Below are positions 1 to 11,864 of a stretch of 64,000 nucleotides of DNA, piece after piece. The notes below the pieces were generated by a model. That model did not search any database. It was not told where the DNA came from and saw only the letters and a list, made by a program, of their open reading frames with translations. The stretch covers positions 19,745,188-19,809,187 of the forward strand of contig JACGWO010000012.1 of NCBI GenBank assembly GCA_034509735.1, in the 5' to 3' direction. This DNA is from Sesamum alatum (Eukaryota; Streptophyta; Magnoliopsida; Lamiales; Pedaliaceae). Position 1 is the stretch's first letter, and each line of letters opens with the position of its first letter. A program made the translations under genes and the position numbers.

Positions 1-527
1 CCGGAAAATATGGATAACATATATATAATTGTTTTTGATATTTTAGATAAGTATTGATTTTTTTAAAAATTTTATTATTTTATTGTCCATGCAACAACGT
101 TAGTGCATGCATGATGGAGTGAAAGTCAACATGTTAGCTGTTTCAGATTATGACTTAGAACTTGCCCTTATATTATATTATTATATTATCATTTCACACA
201 CACATAATATTATTGAGAATTTCGGACAAAGTATATGTATTCACACTAAGATCATCTAACATTCTCAATTATATATTGGGATAATTAGATTTATGCCCAT
301 AATATATGATTTATTTATACAAATAATACTTATCTTTCAGACAATTATACATACATCCATCAAAATGTCGATTTACACAAGTCAACTCATGTGTTTTGGA
401 AAATTACACATACACAATCAAAAAATATCAATATCATTATAAAAACTATCCTTTTTTTTTTTATACTTTCAGGAATGATTTTCTGTAATTATGCAAAAAA
501 AAAAAATAATTTACTACTTTTTTGCTG
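1..527. other. AT-rich intergenic DNA
   Basis: No gene or recognisable element is visible. It holds A/T homopolymers and short TA-rich runs. The one short open frame on + (391-576) is low-complexity, Asn/Ile/Lys-rich and not gene-like. Confidence 0.6.
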
Positions 528-818
528 CACTATAAATGACCACATGTCAAAAATCGTGGAAAATCAACACGATTAACCACGGTCAAACAAAACCAATACA
601 AAAACTTAAAATTATGCCATGGTTAATCAATATTTGCCATGGTTTTTACCATAGTCAAACCATTTATCATGGTTCCGGCCATGGCTGATGTTTTGGCTAC
701 ACTTGCATTAACAACGGCTAATTATGGCCGTGCAAAGCCGTGGTTAATTTGCTTACGCCATGACTTTTGTTTTTTACTATAATAAGTAACCGTTGCGAAA
801 AATCATATTTTTCTAGTG
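528..818. mobile_element. CACTA-like non-autonomous relic
   Basis: The stretch starts with CACTATAAATG and ends with TTTTTCTAGTG, resembling the CACTA...TAGTG termini of CACTA transposons. Inside, a short motif of the type CCATGG/CCGTGG, often followed by TTAA, recurs at least eight times in both orientations (about 577, 617, 637, 668, 679, 725, 737, 757), like CACTA subterminal repeats. No 3-bp target duplication is visible (CTG left, GTT right), so the exact ends are unsure. Confidence 0.4.
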
Positions 819-1011
819 GTTTGTGTAAACAGGCCATAGATCAAAGGGTGTAAATGTAATTATCTTGTATATATTTACCACAAAAAATTAATATTTGGCA
901 TAAAATGTATACAAATGAACAATTAACATTAAGATTATTACTAGTAATTAAATGTATTGAGTAACAATTTTATTTTGTTATTATATCAATTATAGTGATA
1001 ATTATTATTTT

Positions 1012-1387
1012 GGCAAAATTACATTTTTAGTCCTGTAATTTTAGGCCGTTAGCATTTTTTGTCCCGTAATTTACTTCGTTTACATATTTAGTCCTATTTT
1101 TGATTAATTTAGGCCAACACGTATCAAATTTGATCATTTTTTGGGCAAATTTAGTCATGTGTTGATGAATTGATTTAGTCCTGATAACATATAATTATAG
1201 GACCAAAAATGGAATATACTCGAGTAAGAATTGAACCAAAATTGTCAATACATGACTAAATTTGCCAAAAAAAAATAAATATGAAATGTTCAACACTAAG
1301 TTTGTAAAAAAAATAACAAATTGAGTAAGTTACAAAACCAAAAATACTAATGACCTATAATTACAGAACCAAAAATGTAGTTTTGCC
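1012..1387. mobile_element. Foldback MITE, Mutator-like (9-bp target duplication)
   Basis: The left end GGCAAAATTACATTTTTAG pairs with the inverted right end (CTACATTTTTGG...TTTTGCC). Pairing continues inward for about 70 bp with mismatches. Flanks 1003-1011 (TATTATTTT) and 1388-1396 (TATCATTTT) match at 8 of 9 positions, as expected for a Mutator-type 9-bp duplication. There is no coding capacity. The end sequence resembles the larger element at 49764. Confidence 0.65.
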
Positions 1388-1396
1388 TATCATTTT

Positions 1397-4300
1397 TGTT
1401 GCCGTTAAAATAGTGATAATTTTTGCGCAAGCATTGTTAGTAATAAAATTGTGAAGAATATTGTGACGAAAACAAAAAATATATCATTCAATACATATAA
1501 TTAGTAATAATTTTCATATCGTCAATATTGGAGTTTATTTTACATACTTAAGAAATCAATCTTGATTAGCAAGCATTTATTATGTTCCTTATTTACTTTC
1601 AAATGATAATTAAAGTGAATTTCTTTCGTCTTATAACTACCAATCATGTTATGTAAATATTTGAACTCAACCTTTATTCTATAAGAATAATAAAGTTAAA
1701 ATATAAAACTTTTTTACATGCGAGTTTAATTAAATTCTTAAAAACATTATAATATAAAAAAAACGACAATGTCATAAAAATAACACGTTGATGATACCAA
1801 CATAGAATTCTCACCTTACGGATTTATCCCAATTTTCTATGGATAAAATTAAAGGATAATTATACCGACATTCCCTGAAGTTTGGTGTACTTACACGTAG
1901 TCTACCTGTGATTTTAAGAATTTACATCTTTATTACCATAGAATTCTGTTTTTGTCCAAACAATTATAAACCCATCTGTTAGTAGAGTTTATGAAATTTA
2001 CTGATATAAAAAAGAAAAATGAATAAAAATTCATATTTACCTCAAACTTAATTTTTATTGTTATTTGTTAATCAATCTTTATAACTATGGCATAATTTAT
2101 TATAGCTGGATGTAATGGAATCAAGCTGTTTTCCCAACAAAGAAGCAGGCATGGGACACATAATGCTTACAATTGTTGCTTTCATAGTCAATAGTGTTAT
2201 AATGGACTTAATTTTGTGTGTCCTAAATTTCTAAGCCATCCAACTTAAGCAAACAATTGCAAAATCAATAATTGTGTGTGAATTGATGTGAAAATTAGGA
2301 CATTTAAGGATCAAAGATGAGAAAAGGAATCTTGGCCATCTTCTTGCAATGTTCATAATTCCTTTGACTGTCAAAATTGATGGTAAATGTGTACTATTAT
2401 TCTATGCAAAAAGGTTCGATCAAAACAAGATGGACAAGTACACGTCACACATCATCCAGTGTCGTTTATAGAAACGAGGCTATGTGCCCTTATCCGGAAT
2501 TTATGATGGAGATTGTGTACTGATTTGGGTCGAGATCCTCAGCAACCTAGTGGTAATGTGGTGATTACCTATCATATGGGATTTGATGAGTATCTCGATT
2601 TGGAAAGGTAAGGTTGGTGCACATAAAACATTAGACTAGATGAGGCCCGCCTCAACTAGAATCCTTTGATACTTAAGTTACTTTTGAGCTCGAGCTTATT
2701 GGGTCGCAAAGTTCAGTAATAAGTGCATACCTGGATATAAACCCTCCATGTATTTATAGAGGCTTATGTGTCAAAGACTGTATAGGTCACTTGTCCAATA
2801 AATAGCAGTCATATGCGTTCAATGGATGATAAATCAGGTCACTGGGTCAGGCGGATCGAGTGCGACCCAACCTACTAAAAAAGATGCAGACTCTTAGAGT
2901 GTTTTGTGATTTTCATGCCTTAAATTCGTCCTTTTGGGCCTATTGTGTATTTCCCCCTATCATGTACATACTAATATTTCACATCGGATAACAAAAAACT
3001 TGAACAACATATAAATCTCAACTCCCGTCTCCGTAACAAGATGCATTGATTGAATAAAATTGTCAAATTTTAATAAAAGTAGACAATACCTTACGCAACA
3101 GCGTATAATCACGATAAACAAAGTGCATGCCTAATAAAAATATATGAAAGAATTTATGGTTAGCAAGTAATTTGTGGTGAATGCTCACTAGAGAACTTTT
3201 TAGCCCCACAGCTTATCATTTTCAATTATCACAGCTGTTCCAACAAACTATACACAGAGACATGAAATGAAAGCTATCTGTCTTTCTTATCAAGGATTAT
3301 GACATTTTTCTGATTATCAAAGCAACAAGATTCTTATCAACTGTGGGGATTGGATCAACTTGAACCCTCCTTGATTACTTCAACATATTTCCTAAAAAAC
3401 ATTATTAGTTTGTTTTAATTAGTAGAATTATTCATTAATCGTGTTGAATCTCGATTATAATTTGCCACATACGAAATATATTTTATTGAATATTGAAAAA
3501 TCTCCTAATATTTTTTCTTTTGTATAAAAGCAATAATTATACATCATTACATCAACAACGAGAAAGAATAATGAGAAAACAAACTCATATAAATAAAACA
3601 AAATACCCACACATTTAATAGAATGTAACCCACGACCTCTATTTGTAGTCTCAACGTCAATAGCTAGGCCATATAACACCATATCCTTACAGTTATTATC
3701 TCAATCTCTACCATCAGGTCAAAACCTCGTATTTGTAGAGTTACAAACAACAATTAGTAAACCAATAATTCATATTTCTAGGTTATGGGACGTCCGTTTA
3801 GACCAAAACCTAGTCGTTTTTATACTAATATATATATTTTTCAAAATATTATTTTGTCAGGCCAACTATTTACGATATGAAACATATGCATCCTCGGTGT
3901 TTGATGATCTTTGAAAATCTCTACATGATTGTATGAGATTTTGAATCTAAATATCCATTTTGATCTAAAAATATATATGTAAATCAAGAATAGTGAAGTT
4001 TGTGTTGATCCCTTTTCAAGAATTTCTTGAGAATAGGATGAGAATTACAAGTCAGCATGGTTAGGGGCTTGAAGATTAGGATGACACATCAACATAAAAA
4101 AAGTGGGTCCCAATGACAGCAAAGACAAAAGCACCCAATTAAAATTGCTGCTGAAAATTGGTGGAAATTCAGACCTCCACATAAACTACAATTTCATCCA
4201 ATCATAGATGAGGTTGAGGATTATTTTTAATTATTAATTGAAAAATACCAAGAAAAGACTGAAAAGAAAGAAAAATGACATCCACAGACCACATTTATTG

Positions 4301-4527
4301 GTTCATGCATTTTTGGTGGGTCATTCCTGATCCATTATAATAAATTGTGGGGGCTATTAATTTTTCTTATTTTAATAACAAAATTTAAATTATTTCGAAT
4401 TAAACATGTTTCGGAGATCATGAGACACTTGTAAGAATACTTATAGATTATCCATCAATATAATTTTATATTGACATAAAAACAGAAAATATAATATCTT
4501 TTATAAACGGGCATAATATTAATTTAA
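1397..4527. other. Gene-free intergenic DNA, possible LTR fragment
   Basis: No gene is recognised. About 2380-2970 is less AT-rich than its surroundings. On the minus strand it reads like an LTR fragment, with a TATA-like CTATAAATACATGG near 2746-2763 and a possible TG-type start near 2965. I found no second copy, primer site or target duplication, so this is a weak suggestion. The rest is plain AT-rich DNA; the open frame at 3455-3682 (-) has no recognisable domain. Confidence 0.5.
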
Positions 4528-4530
4528 TTA

Positions 4531-4975
4531 GGGTAAATTACAATAATTTCTCTTCAAATTTGGCATATTATGAATACTTTCTTGTTGTTCGAAAAATTAC
4601 AAGTTCTGATGTTTGATTGAATTATGTAATTCTTGGATGGGGGTTTGGAATTATCAACTTTGCCATTGACTGTAATTTTTTCTTTTTTAAAAAAATTAAA
4701 AAATTGTAAAAAAGTTAGACAAGGTGGATGAAAAATTATAAAAAAAAAAATCCCCTTGATCCAAAAAAAGATCTTGAAACATAAGTAAAATTGTACTTCA
4801 TAGTCCACAAGGGCATTTTGGTCAGCTCAACACAAAAAATGGATGGAAACCTAATATAGACTAGCGAATTGAGTTAGTTGTTAGACCGCCATTAAAATCA
4901 AAGGGTATTGATAATTTTTCAAACAACAAAAAAAATATTTATAATTATGTCAAATGTCAAGAGTGTTATTTACCC
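4531..4975. mobile_element. Foldback MITE, TTA target site
   Basis: The termini GGGTAAATTACA... and ...TTATTTACCC are inverted. The arms pair imperfectly for about 90 bp, including GTTCGAAAAATTAC against its inverted counterpart near 4910-4925. TTA lies immediately outside both ends (4528-4530 and 4976-4978), a PIF/Harbinger-like (Tourist) target duplication. It is related to the element at 7107. The minus-strand open frame at 4554-4808 is an accident of the arms. Confidence 0.65.
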
Positions 4976-4978
4976 TTA

Positions 4979-7106
4979 AAAATAATGCCCACAATTATAA
5001 GTTTAGGAAATGGGCCTACAATGATGGGTGAAAGTAGGATAGTATAAACTATTTGATCATAGCGCTATAGATCTTAAATATGGTGGTAATGGGGAGGGTA
5101 TCGGAGCAGCTTGGGGTGGATCTGGAACCAACCTTGCTAATTTCGGGATGAATTTTGGATCTATCCTGTCCTGTTATAAAATTTGTAGGATGGGTTCGAT
5201 CCGATTTCTTTTTTCTTTTTTTATGGATAAAAAAATGGAAGAAGAGAGCAATAACGAAGGGCAAGGTGGTGGCGAGAGAGAGAGAGGGACGAGAAATTGG
5301 GAGAGAACTCAAGAAGGGTAGGAAAAATTTTAAAATTATATATAAATTTTTAGAAAATATATATATATATAATTAATTCACTACAGTGAGTTCAAGGAGG
5401 AGTCCTCATGAACTCAAAACCCGCCCCGATCTCCATTTTTTTGAACTCAAACCCCCCCATTAAGAGCGGGTTCGGAGTCAATTGCCACATGTAATCTTAA
5501 ATTTACCCATTAATGGGCCATAAGTACAAGCACAAATCAACTATGAAAAAGTACCAAAAAAATTAGCTTTAATTTTAAGGGCACTAATCTTTTTTATAAT
5601 ACTTTGTTTCTTAACTAATTGTTGGACGGATAAAGGAGTAAGGAGGTAGTCATTATCATAACCACACTAAAATACACTAAATTACGTAAAGACTCACATT
5701 AATTAGTCAGCAAGATTAGACCTCCACCTATCCTTTTAATTCCTAATGCACACTCACATTATTAAATTGTTTCTATTTCTTCTTAATTACATGGAGAATA
5801 CCATAGCCTATTATTCTTTTTACTATGATATTCCAATTTATTTATATATATATATATATTTGAAATCGTAAAATATATATTAGTTACGAAAAAATTAAAA
5901 ATATTACATTTCTCTTTCTAATTCAAGCATATTTAGTTTAATTTTGTATCATTTATGCCAACCAAAATAATTTATTTTTGTGTAGTACAATTATATATTT
6001 GGAGTTATTATTTGATGCAATTGCTATTAGAACTAAATAATATTACAGTATTTATCTTTTAACCTTGTTATAAATTATCTTTATTACATCGACATATACA
6101 TTTATAACATTACTAATTTAGCATAATGTTACATCAGTTATCATTAAATGAAATATTGATACGTACACAAACAATTTATATATTTGTAACTAAAAGTATG
6201 AAATAAATATTTCACTAAAAAATAAGAAAAAATAAAAAGTTTCCTAAGAACTCAAAGATTTCATAGAAGAGTTAAGAAAAAATTGAGTGTATACAAGGAA
6301 ATCAGATTATATTAATTTCGAAACTACCATCTATTTTTTTTTTTCATAGAATCAAAAATAAAATTTTTTTCATAGTTTCGATAAAAACGTACGAAAAATT
6401 TAAATCAAGGATGATAGTACAATTTAATTTCTCAAATATTATATATGATAATTAAGTTGTTATATAATTACTTACAAAAGATTAAAGTTGTGATGGGACA
6501 AGTGACCAAAAAACTATATATTATTATCATTTCAAGTTTCATGCAATTGATCACAATAATTTCAAAAGATTTCTCATTTCTTGCACAATGACTTGATCAT
6601 TAGGCAATGGTTGTAAATCATAATTACACTAATCTACTTCCCTAACTAATAACCTTGAGGAGGCAACATGCTAATAATAATAATAATAATAATAATTAGA
6701 TTAGAACAATAGAAGCCTAACTCATTTTCAACCATACCATAATTTGCTTAGGTGGTCTGGTTTTCTTAGTACTAAATATTTATTTTGTACCATTTCATAA
6801 TTGTTGTTGCAGTTTGGCAAAGTTGCAATATTAATTAGCTTTGGTGAATTACCTACCTAACCAATATGAGGACCACTCTACATTTTTGTACTTGCTTTTA
6901 ATGTAAACATGTACTTTTAAAAGACGGTTACATAGTCATTATTACCATATTTTAATGGCTGGTGTCATGCTGTCCAAATGGATTTGTATTTTAATGGGTT
7001 GTGAATTTAATAAAAATTGAATTTTTCGTCCAGTATCTTCGGCTTGATATGCCTTTTATTTTATTAGTTACAAGATTCTTATTAATGATCCCATGAATTA
7101 AGAAAA
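4979..7106. other. AT-rich intergenic DNA
   Basis: No gene is recognised. Small microsatellites include TA repeats near 5845-5860. A G/C-richer patch (5040-5480) has repeated GATC-type words and GGGTTCG-like ends and may be an old transposon fragment, but no boundaries are visible. The overlapping open frames at 5049-5312 (-) and 5155-5376 (+) show no domain. Confidence 0.5.
6672..6695. repeat. (TAA)8 microsatellite
   Basis: Eight uninterrupted TAA units. It has the same motif as the giant tract at 13335, but ordinary length. Confidence 0.9.
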
Positions 7107-7530
7107 GGGTAAATTACAACTACTTCCCCTGAGATTTGGAATCATTTTTCATTTTTTCTCGTTGTTTGAAAAATTGCAAATACCCCCCTGAGGTTTGTAA
7201 TCGTCTAACAAATAATATATTTCTATCCATTTTTATGGGTGAATTAACTAAAATGTTCTTATGCATGTTATTTAATTTTTAAAATTCTTCGAATTTTTTT
7301 GGACTACAATACGCAGGGAGAGGTTTTTAAGTTTTTTACACAAAGAAGTTAATTATACAATTTGCCTCGACTGATTTTTATATAATTTAACAAAAAACTC
7401 AAGGGCAAAATGGTCAATTCGGGCCTTTGATTGAAAATTACAAACCTCAGGGGGTATTTGTAATTTCTCAAATAACAAGGAGGTATTTATAATTACGTCA
7501 AACCTCACAAGAGGTAAATGTAATTTACCC
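7107..7530. mobile_element. Foldback MITE, same family as 4531-4975
   Basis: It starts GGGTAAATTACAAC and ends TGTAATTTACCC. The left arm carries TACCCCCCTGAGGTTTGTAA near 7180-7200; the right arm carries the inverse near 7440-7465. The arms are about 100 bp and pair well, so this copy is probably younger than 4531-4975. No perfect target duplication is evident. The minus-strand open frame at 7353-7613 overlaps the arm and is not a gene. Confidence 0.65.
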
Positions 7531-7917
7531 TTAAAAAAATTCCCACTTTTTAGTCCATTTGTCGGAGAAGGCCACGTGGCCTTTAACTCTTTAGCTTTTT
7601 GGTTAACGGTCACATATCCTTTTTATCAAAATATTAACAAAATCTAATTAAATATATAAAAGTGAGATTTTTAAAATTTATGAAGATCATTAATGAAAAT
7701 TCCCTAACCAATAATACAAAAATATATAAACTAAAAGTTGGATCAAAATCAAACACAAAGTGGATCCAACTTACTAACAACCCTAGTAATGATGCTGGTG
7801 CATGCATTACATATTGTCACCTAAATCCACCCTCATTTCTTTGTGTTGGTTGGGATGGGACCAAAACCAGCTAGCTTTTATGGGACGGAAAAAAAGCTCA
7901 ACACGCTCACATATTCA

Positions 7918-9187
7918 TCTATACTGATATTTACTATAATATAAAGTAAATTCTATTTTTATTAATAAATAATAGTTACTTACATCGTAATATCAAATTT
8001 TAAAATTATCAAAAATATTCTTATGTATCTATCTATTTATCTATACGAATATATAAAGGAAAGGCCTTTCGCACTCACAAATGGCAGTTTATAACACCGC
8101 GACACCATTTTTTTGATTTTGCTGATAATACCCCTAAAGTTAGTTTTTATTTTCTTTTCTTTCTTTTATTTTTAAATATAATATGTTGATTTATATATAT
8201 ATATATATATTATATTCAATAACTTTGAAACGTGTGATATTATTTTATATGCACGTAGGAACATCGTGCTATGACGGCTAGTACTAATATAAAAAGACAC
8301 CACGACACAATTTTTTTGCTTATGCCGATAATATCCCTGAGGTAGTTTTTCTTTTCTTTTCTTTCTTTCTTTCTTTCTTTCTTTTTTTTTTTTTTAAATG
8401 CATTGTGTTGGTTTATATATAAGTTTTTTTTATCTATACTATTATATAAAACAAACCCCGTTTTCACTAATAAATGGCGGTTACTTACACCGCAACACCA
8501 ATTTTTTTGTTATACCGATAATACCCCCAAGTTAGTTTTCATTTCTTTCTTTCTTTCTTTCTTTTTTTTTTTTTCTTAAATGCAATATGTTGATGAATAT
8601 GTATATTTTCTTATTTATAATAACTTTAAAGCGTGCAATATTATTTTATATGCACGCAGGGACGGCGTGCCACGATGGCTAGTACTAATATAAAAAAAAG
8701 GACTTTTCAACTCACATATGGCGGTTAATGACACCGCGACACTAATTTCTTTGTTATGCCGATAATACCCTTAAGGTAGTTTTCTTTCTTTTTTAAATGT
8801 ATTGTGTTGGTTTATATATATAATTTTCTTTATTTACAATAAATTTAAAATGTGCAATATTATTTTATATGCACGCAGAGACAACGTGCTACGACGGCTA
8901 GTATATATATATAAAAAAAGATCTTTTACACTCACAAATGACGGTTACTGACACCGTCATACCAATTTTTTGTGGTGCAAAAAATACCCTTCAACTGATA
9001 AGATAATTAACTTATTCAACTTTCCAAATGTTATATTAACTGATAAATTTAGTTTTTTGTTCTTTCTTTCTATTTTTTTTAACGTAATGTATTGGTTTAT
9101 ATATTTTGCTCTTATTTATAATATATTTTAAAGTGTTAAAGATTATTTATTATATACATGCAGGAACGACGTGCCACATGACTAGTT
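7918..9187. repeat. Tandem cluster of Helitron-like terminal units
   Basis: About five imperfect units of 200-250 bp follow each other. Each has an ATGGC(A/G)GTT...ACACCGCGACACC block (near 8090, 8297 partial, 8470, 8717, 8938), then a pyrimidine-rich run (TTTC repeats near 8360 and 8541), then TTATTTTATATGCACG and an end of the type CGTGC...GGCTAGT (8277, 8679, 8897, near 9182). CTAGT after a GC-rich palindromic stretch, with TCTATACT-like starts (8433), resembles Helitron 3' and 5' ends. No Rep/helicase gene is present. The Helitron assignment is inference; the tandem similarity is direct. Confidence 0.5.
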
Positions 9188-9194
9188 GTTATAA

Positions 9195-9585
9195 TTAGCA
9201 GGAAATTAATGTAATGTAGCCCTGTAATTTAGGGGCGACATTTTTCATCCAACACGAATCAATTTTCGTAATCTATTTATGTAATTTTATAATTTTGACA
9301 ATTTTAGTTATTTCTCAGCCAATTTAATTGAAAATTGCATGTGATTTGAACATGACCTTTATAATTGGAGCTTTCCGCCCATTAAGATGAAGCTAGACTG
9401 CCACATCACAAAAAATGGCAACCCAATTGGACTGCCACGCTATAAATCTGTCTGGAAAGCCGATAGGATTAAAAATGTGTAAATTTTGAAATTACAAGAC
9501 TAAATTATAAAAATTTAGTCGTGTATAACCAAACATGCCACATCTTTGAGTTACAGGACTAAACTTGCATTTTTTTGCTAAGCAG
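9195..9585. mobile_element. Probable foldback MITE
   Basis: The left part (CCCTGTAATTTAGGGGC near 9220) pairs as an inverted repeat with the right part (GAGTTACAGGACTAAAC near 9548). Outer ends are TTAGCAGG and TTTTTGCTAAG. The arms are diverged and no target duplication was found. Confidence 0.4.
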
Positions 9586-9835
9586 CATATATCAAATAAA
9601 GCACATAAAAATGAAAAGGAAACTAATGGGGCTGAAAAGGGGCCAAACCAAACAAATTGCACTTTGTGTCTTGGACCACTACATTATTATTAAATAATAA
9701 TACATTTGCATTCTCTTTTATTCTGTATGCCTAAATCCTAACACATGCCCTTCAATTTCCAGACAGTGCCACTTTTTCAGCTTGATCCAAAAAAATTCAG
9801 ATAAACGTCCAATTACGTAACTTTGACTGTATTTA

Positions 9836-10576
9836 GGGTTCGTTTGGTTTAAATAAGAGAATTGGAGAAGGGAAAGAGGAGGGGGAGGGGGAGGGGAGGG
9901 GGAAAGAATATAATTTTTCTTCAAATTGTTTGGGATGATTGGAAGGGAGTAAATCTCAAATACTTTTCCTTGTTTGGTACGAGAAAAATAGATTGAGAAC
10001 AAAACACTATTTTTGGTAATTTTATAGTTTAACCATTTTTCTACATTTTGTATTTGAAAATAAACAAGTTAATATTATACTAATATAATTTTAATATATA
10101 AAAGATTTAAAAGTCTTATTAATAAAAATATATATCGAACAAGAACAACAATATTTCTTATTAATAAAAATATTTATCAAAACAAATATTGTTCGTTTAT
10201 CTTAACTATTTAGTTTAAATAAAATAAAAATGACTACCAACGCCCTCAAATAAAGAATCCAAATCCAAATTCATAAAGACTATGTACGGTATTATCAGCA
10301 GAAAGGAGAAAAAAAATTGGGGGGGAAGTAGATATATATGTGGGTAATAGAGTAAATAAAAGTAAAATATGTATTTTTTGTCTTTTTGGTCTTATACTTC
10401 CACTTGTCCGCTCAATTTCGGACGGAAACGAAATTGGACTTCCGAGTGGTTTCATATACATCCAGTACTTCTCTTTCATCTCTTCCCTCAAACCAAACGC
10501 TAAACTTTTTCTTATACATCCCCTTTTACTTTCACTTTTCAAATACTTCCACTTTTCCTCCCAACCAAACATACCC
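9836..10576. mobile_element. Tourist-like MITE, TTA target duplication
   Basis: The ends GGGTTCGTTTGGTT and AACCAAACATACCC are inverted repeats flanked on both sides by TTA (9833-9835 and 10577-10579), as in PIF/Harbinger-derived Tourist elements. A purine-rich run (GAGGGGG repeats, 9868-9905) follows the left end, mirrored by a pyrimidine-rich right end. The open frames at 9718-10002 and 10246-10618 fall inside or across it and look non-coding. Confidence 0.7.
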
Positions 10577-10579
10577 TTA

Positions 10580-11426
10580 GTGAATTTATATCAAAGGATA
10601 CGGAAAATTCTTACCTAAATTAAATCTGATCGAATCAAATCAATCAAATAATAAGTGTATGATGGATTATTTTTCTTGAACTATACACTAATCACATAAA
10701 TCTATTCTATTTGTCATATAATTAGTTGAGATCTGATCAAACTCGATTTGAATCAGAATTTCCTGATCATTACAACTAAATTAAGAGGACTTTCCAACTA
10801 TGAAGCATCAGCAATTATCCTTATCAAGATTGTCAAGTGTGTATCAGAAACACTATTCCAGGTCACTTAGACAAGTTTTGATCTTATCATCCTACTCATT
10901 TTAGGATTTTGGGGCCCTTCTTTTCTCTTTTGCCCCTTTTGCATCTCACTCTCACCCATCAATATCATGGGGGCTTTGTGTCTGGATCAATATTCTTCAA
11001 ATTGTTTGAAAATTAAATAGTGCAATCCAAATCATCAACAAATCATGTATACATATACTTGATTATTTTCCTTTTGGTAGTGGATAGATTTGCCACATAC
11101 TGTCAGTATTGATACCTTTCAGGTATGATTTGTTGTTGTAATAATTATGTTTTAGTTTATGTGATATTATTAATTTAATTATTTGTAATTGTTTATGTTC
11201 GATATTGATAGTCGATAGGATTGAATGTAATCACTTTAGTTTCGATTAATAAAAATTCATCGCTTTCAATTCAAAGAAAAAAAAATTATAGGTATTGACA
11301 TAGAATTTTCTATCTAAATTGGCTGAAAAGGATTAAAATTTACTATAATTTTTAAAGTTTTAGGAACAAATTGCAAATTTTAATTTGAAGAGGACTGAAT
11401 TGCCACTCCCTCTAATTTATAGAACT
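10580..11426. other. Intergenic DNA, nothing recognised
   Basis: AT-rich sequence without a recognisable coding region, RNA gene or repeat boundary. The 3' part (11330-11430) contains phrases typical of degenerate MITEs, but no partner arm is clear. Confidence 0.5.
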
Positions 11427-11435
11427 AAAATTGCA

Positions 11436-11855
11436 TAGATAAATGTATTTTTGATCCTCAAACATAGCTGCTTAAGCGATTTTGGTTCTTAAATAATTTG
11501 AGATGCAATTTTGGTCCTTAAATTGTTGTATTTTCTTTTCAACTTTTGGTTCTTCCGTCAAAGTTAACGAAAATTTCAATCTAAGTGGAAAAATATTGCC
11601 ATTTTTCTCCATTTTGTAGTACTTTTCAAATTTTGTTCAATACACGCATCTCTCTTATTTTTTCGATCACAAAACGGAAGACACATAACAATTTTTTTCA
11701 CTTATATTGAAAAATTTCGTCATCTTTAACGGAAGAATTAACAGAAGAACCAAAAAAGTGCAAAAAAAAAAAAAGTTCGAGGACCTAAATCGCAACTTCA
11801 AATTGTCTGAGGACCAAAAGTGATTATATTTGAGGACAAAAAATACACTTATCCC
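11436..11855. mobile_element. Mutator-like MITE with perfect 9-bp target duplication
   Basis: The left end TAGATAAATGTATTTTTGAT and the inverted right end (GGGATAAGTGTATTTTTTGT) match closely. The arms pair for over 100 bp (GTTCTTCCGT... against ...ACGGAAGAA). The 9-bp flanks AAAATTGCA at 11427-11435 and 11856-11864 are identical. The element is non-coding, with an A-rich patch near 11762-11773. Confidence 0.75.
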
Positions 11856-11864
11856 AAAATTGCA

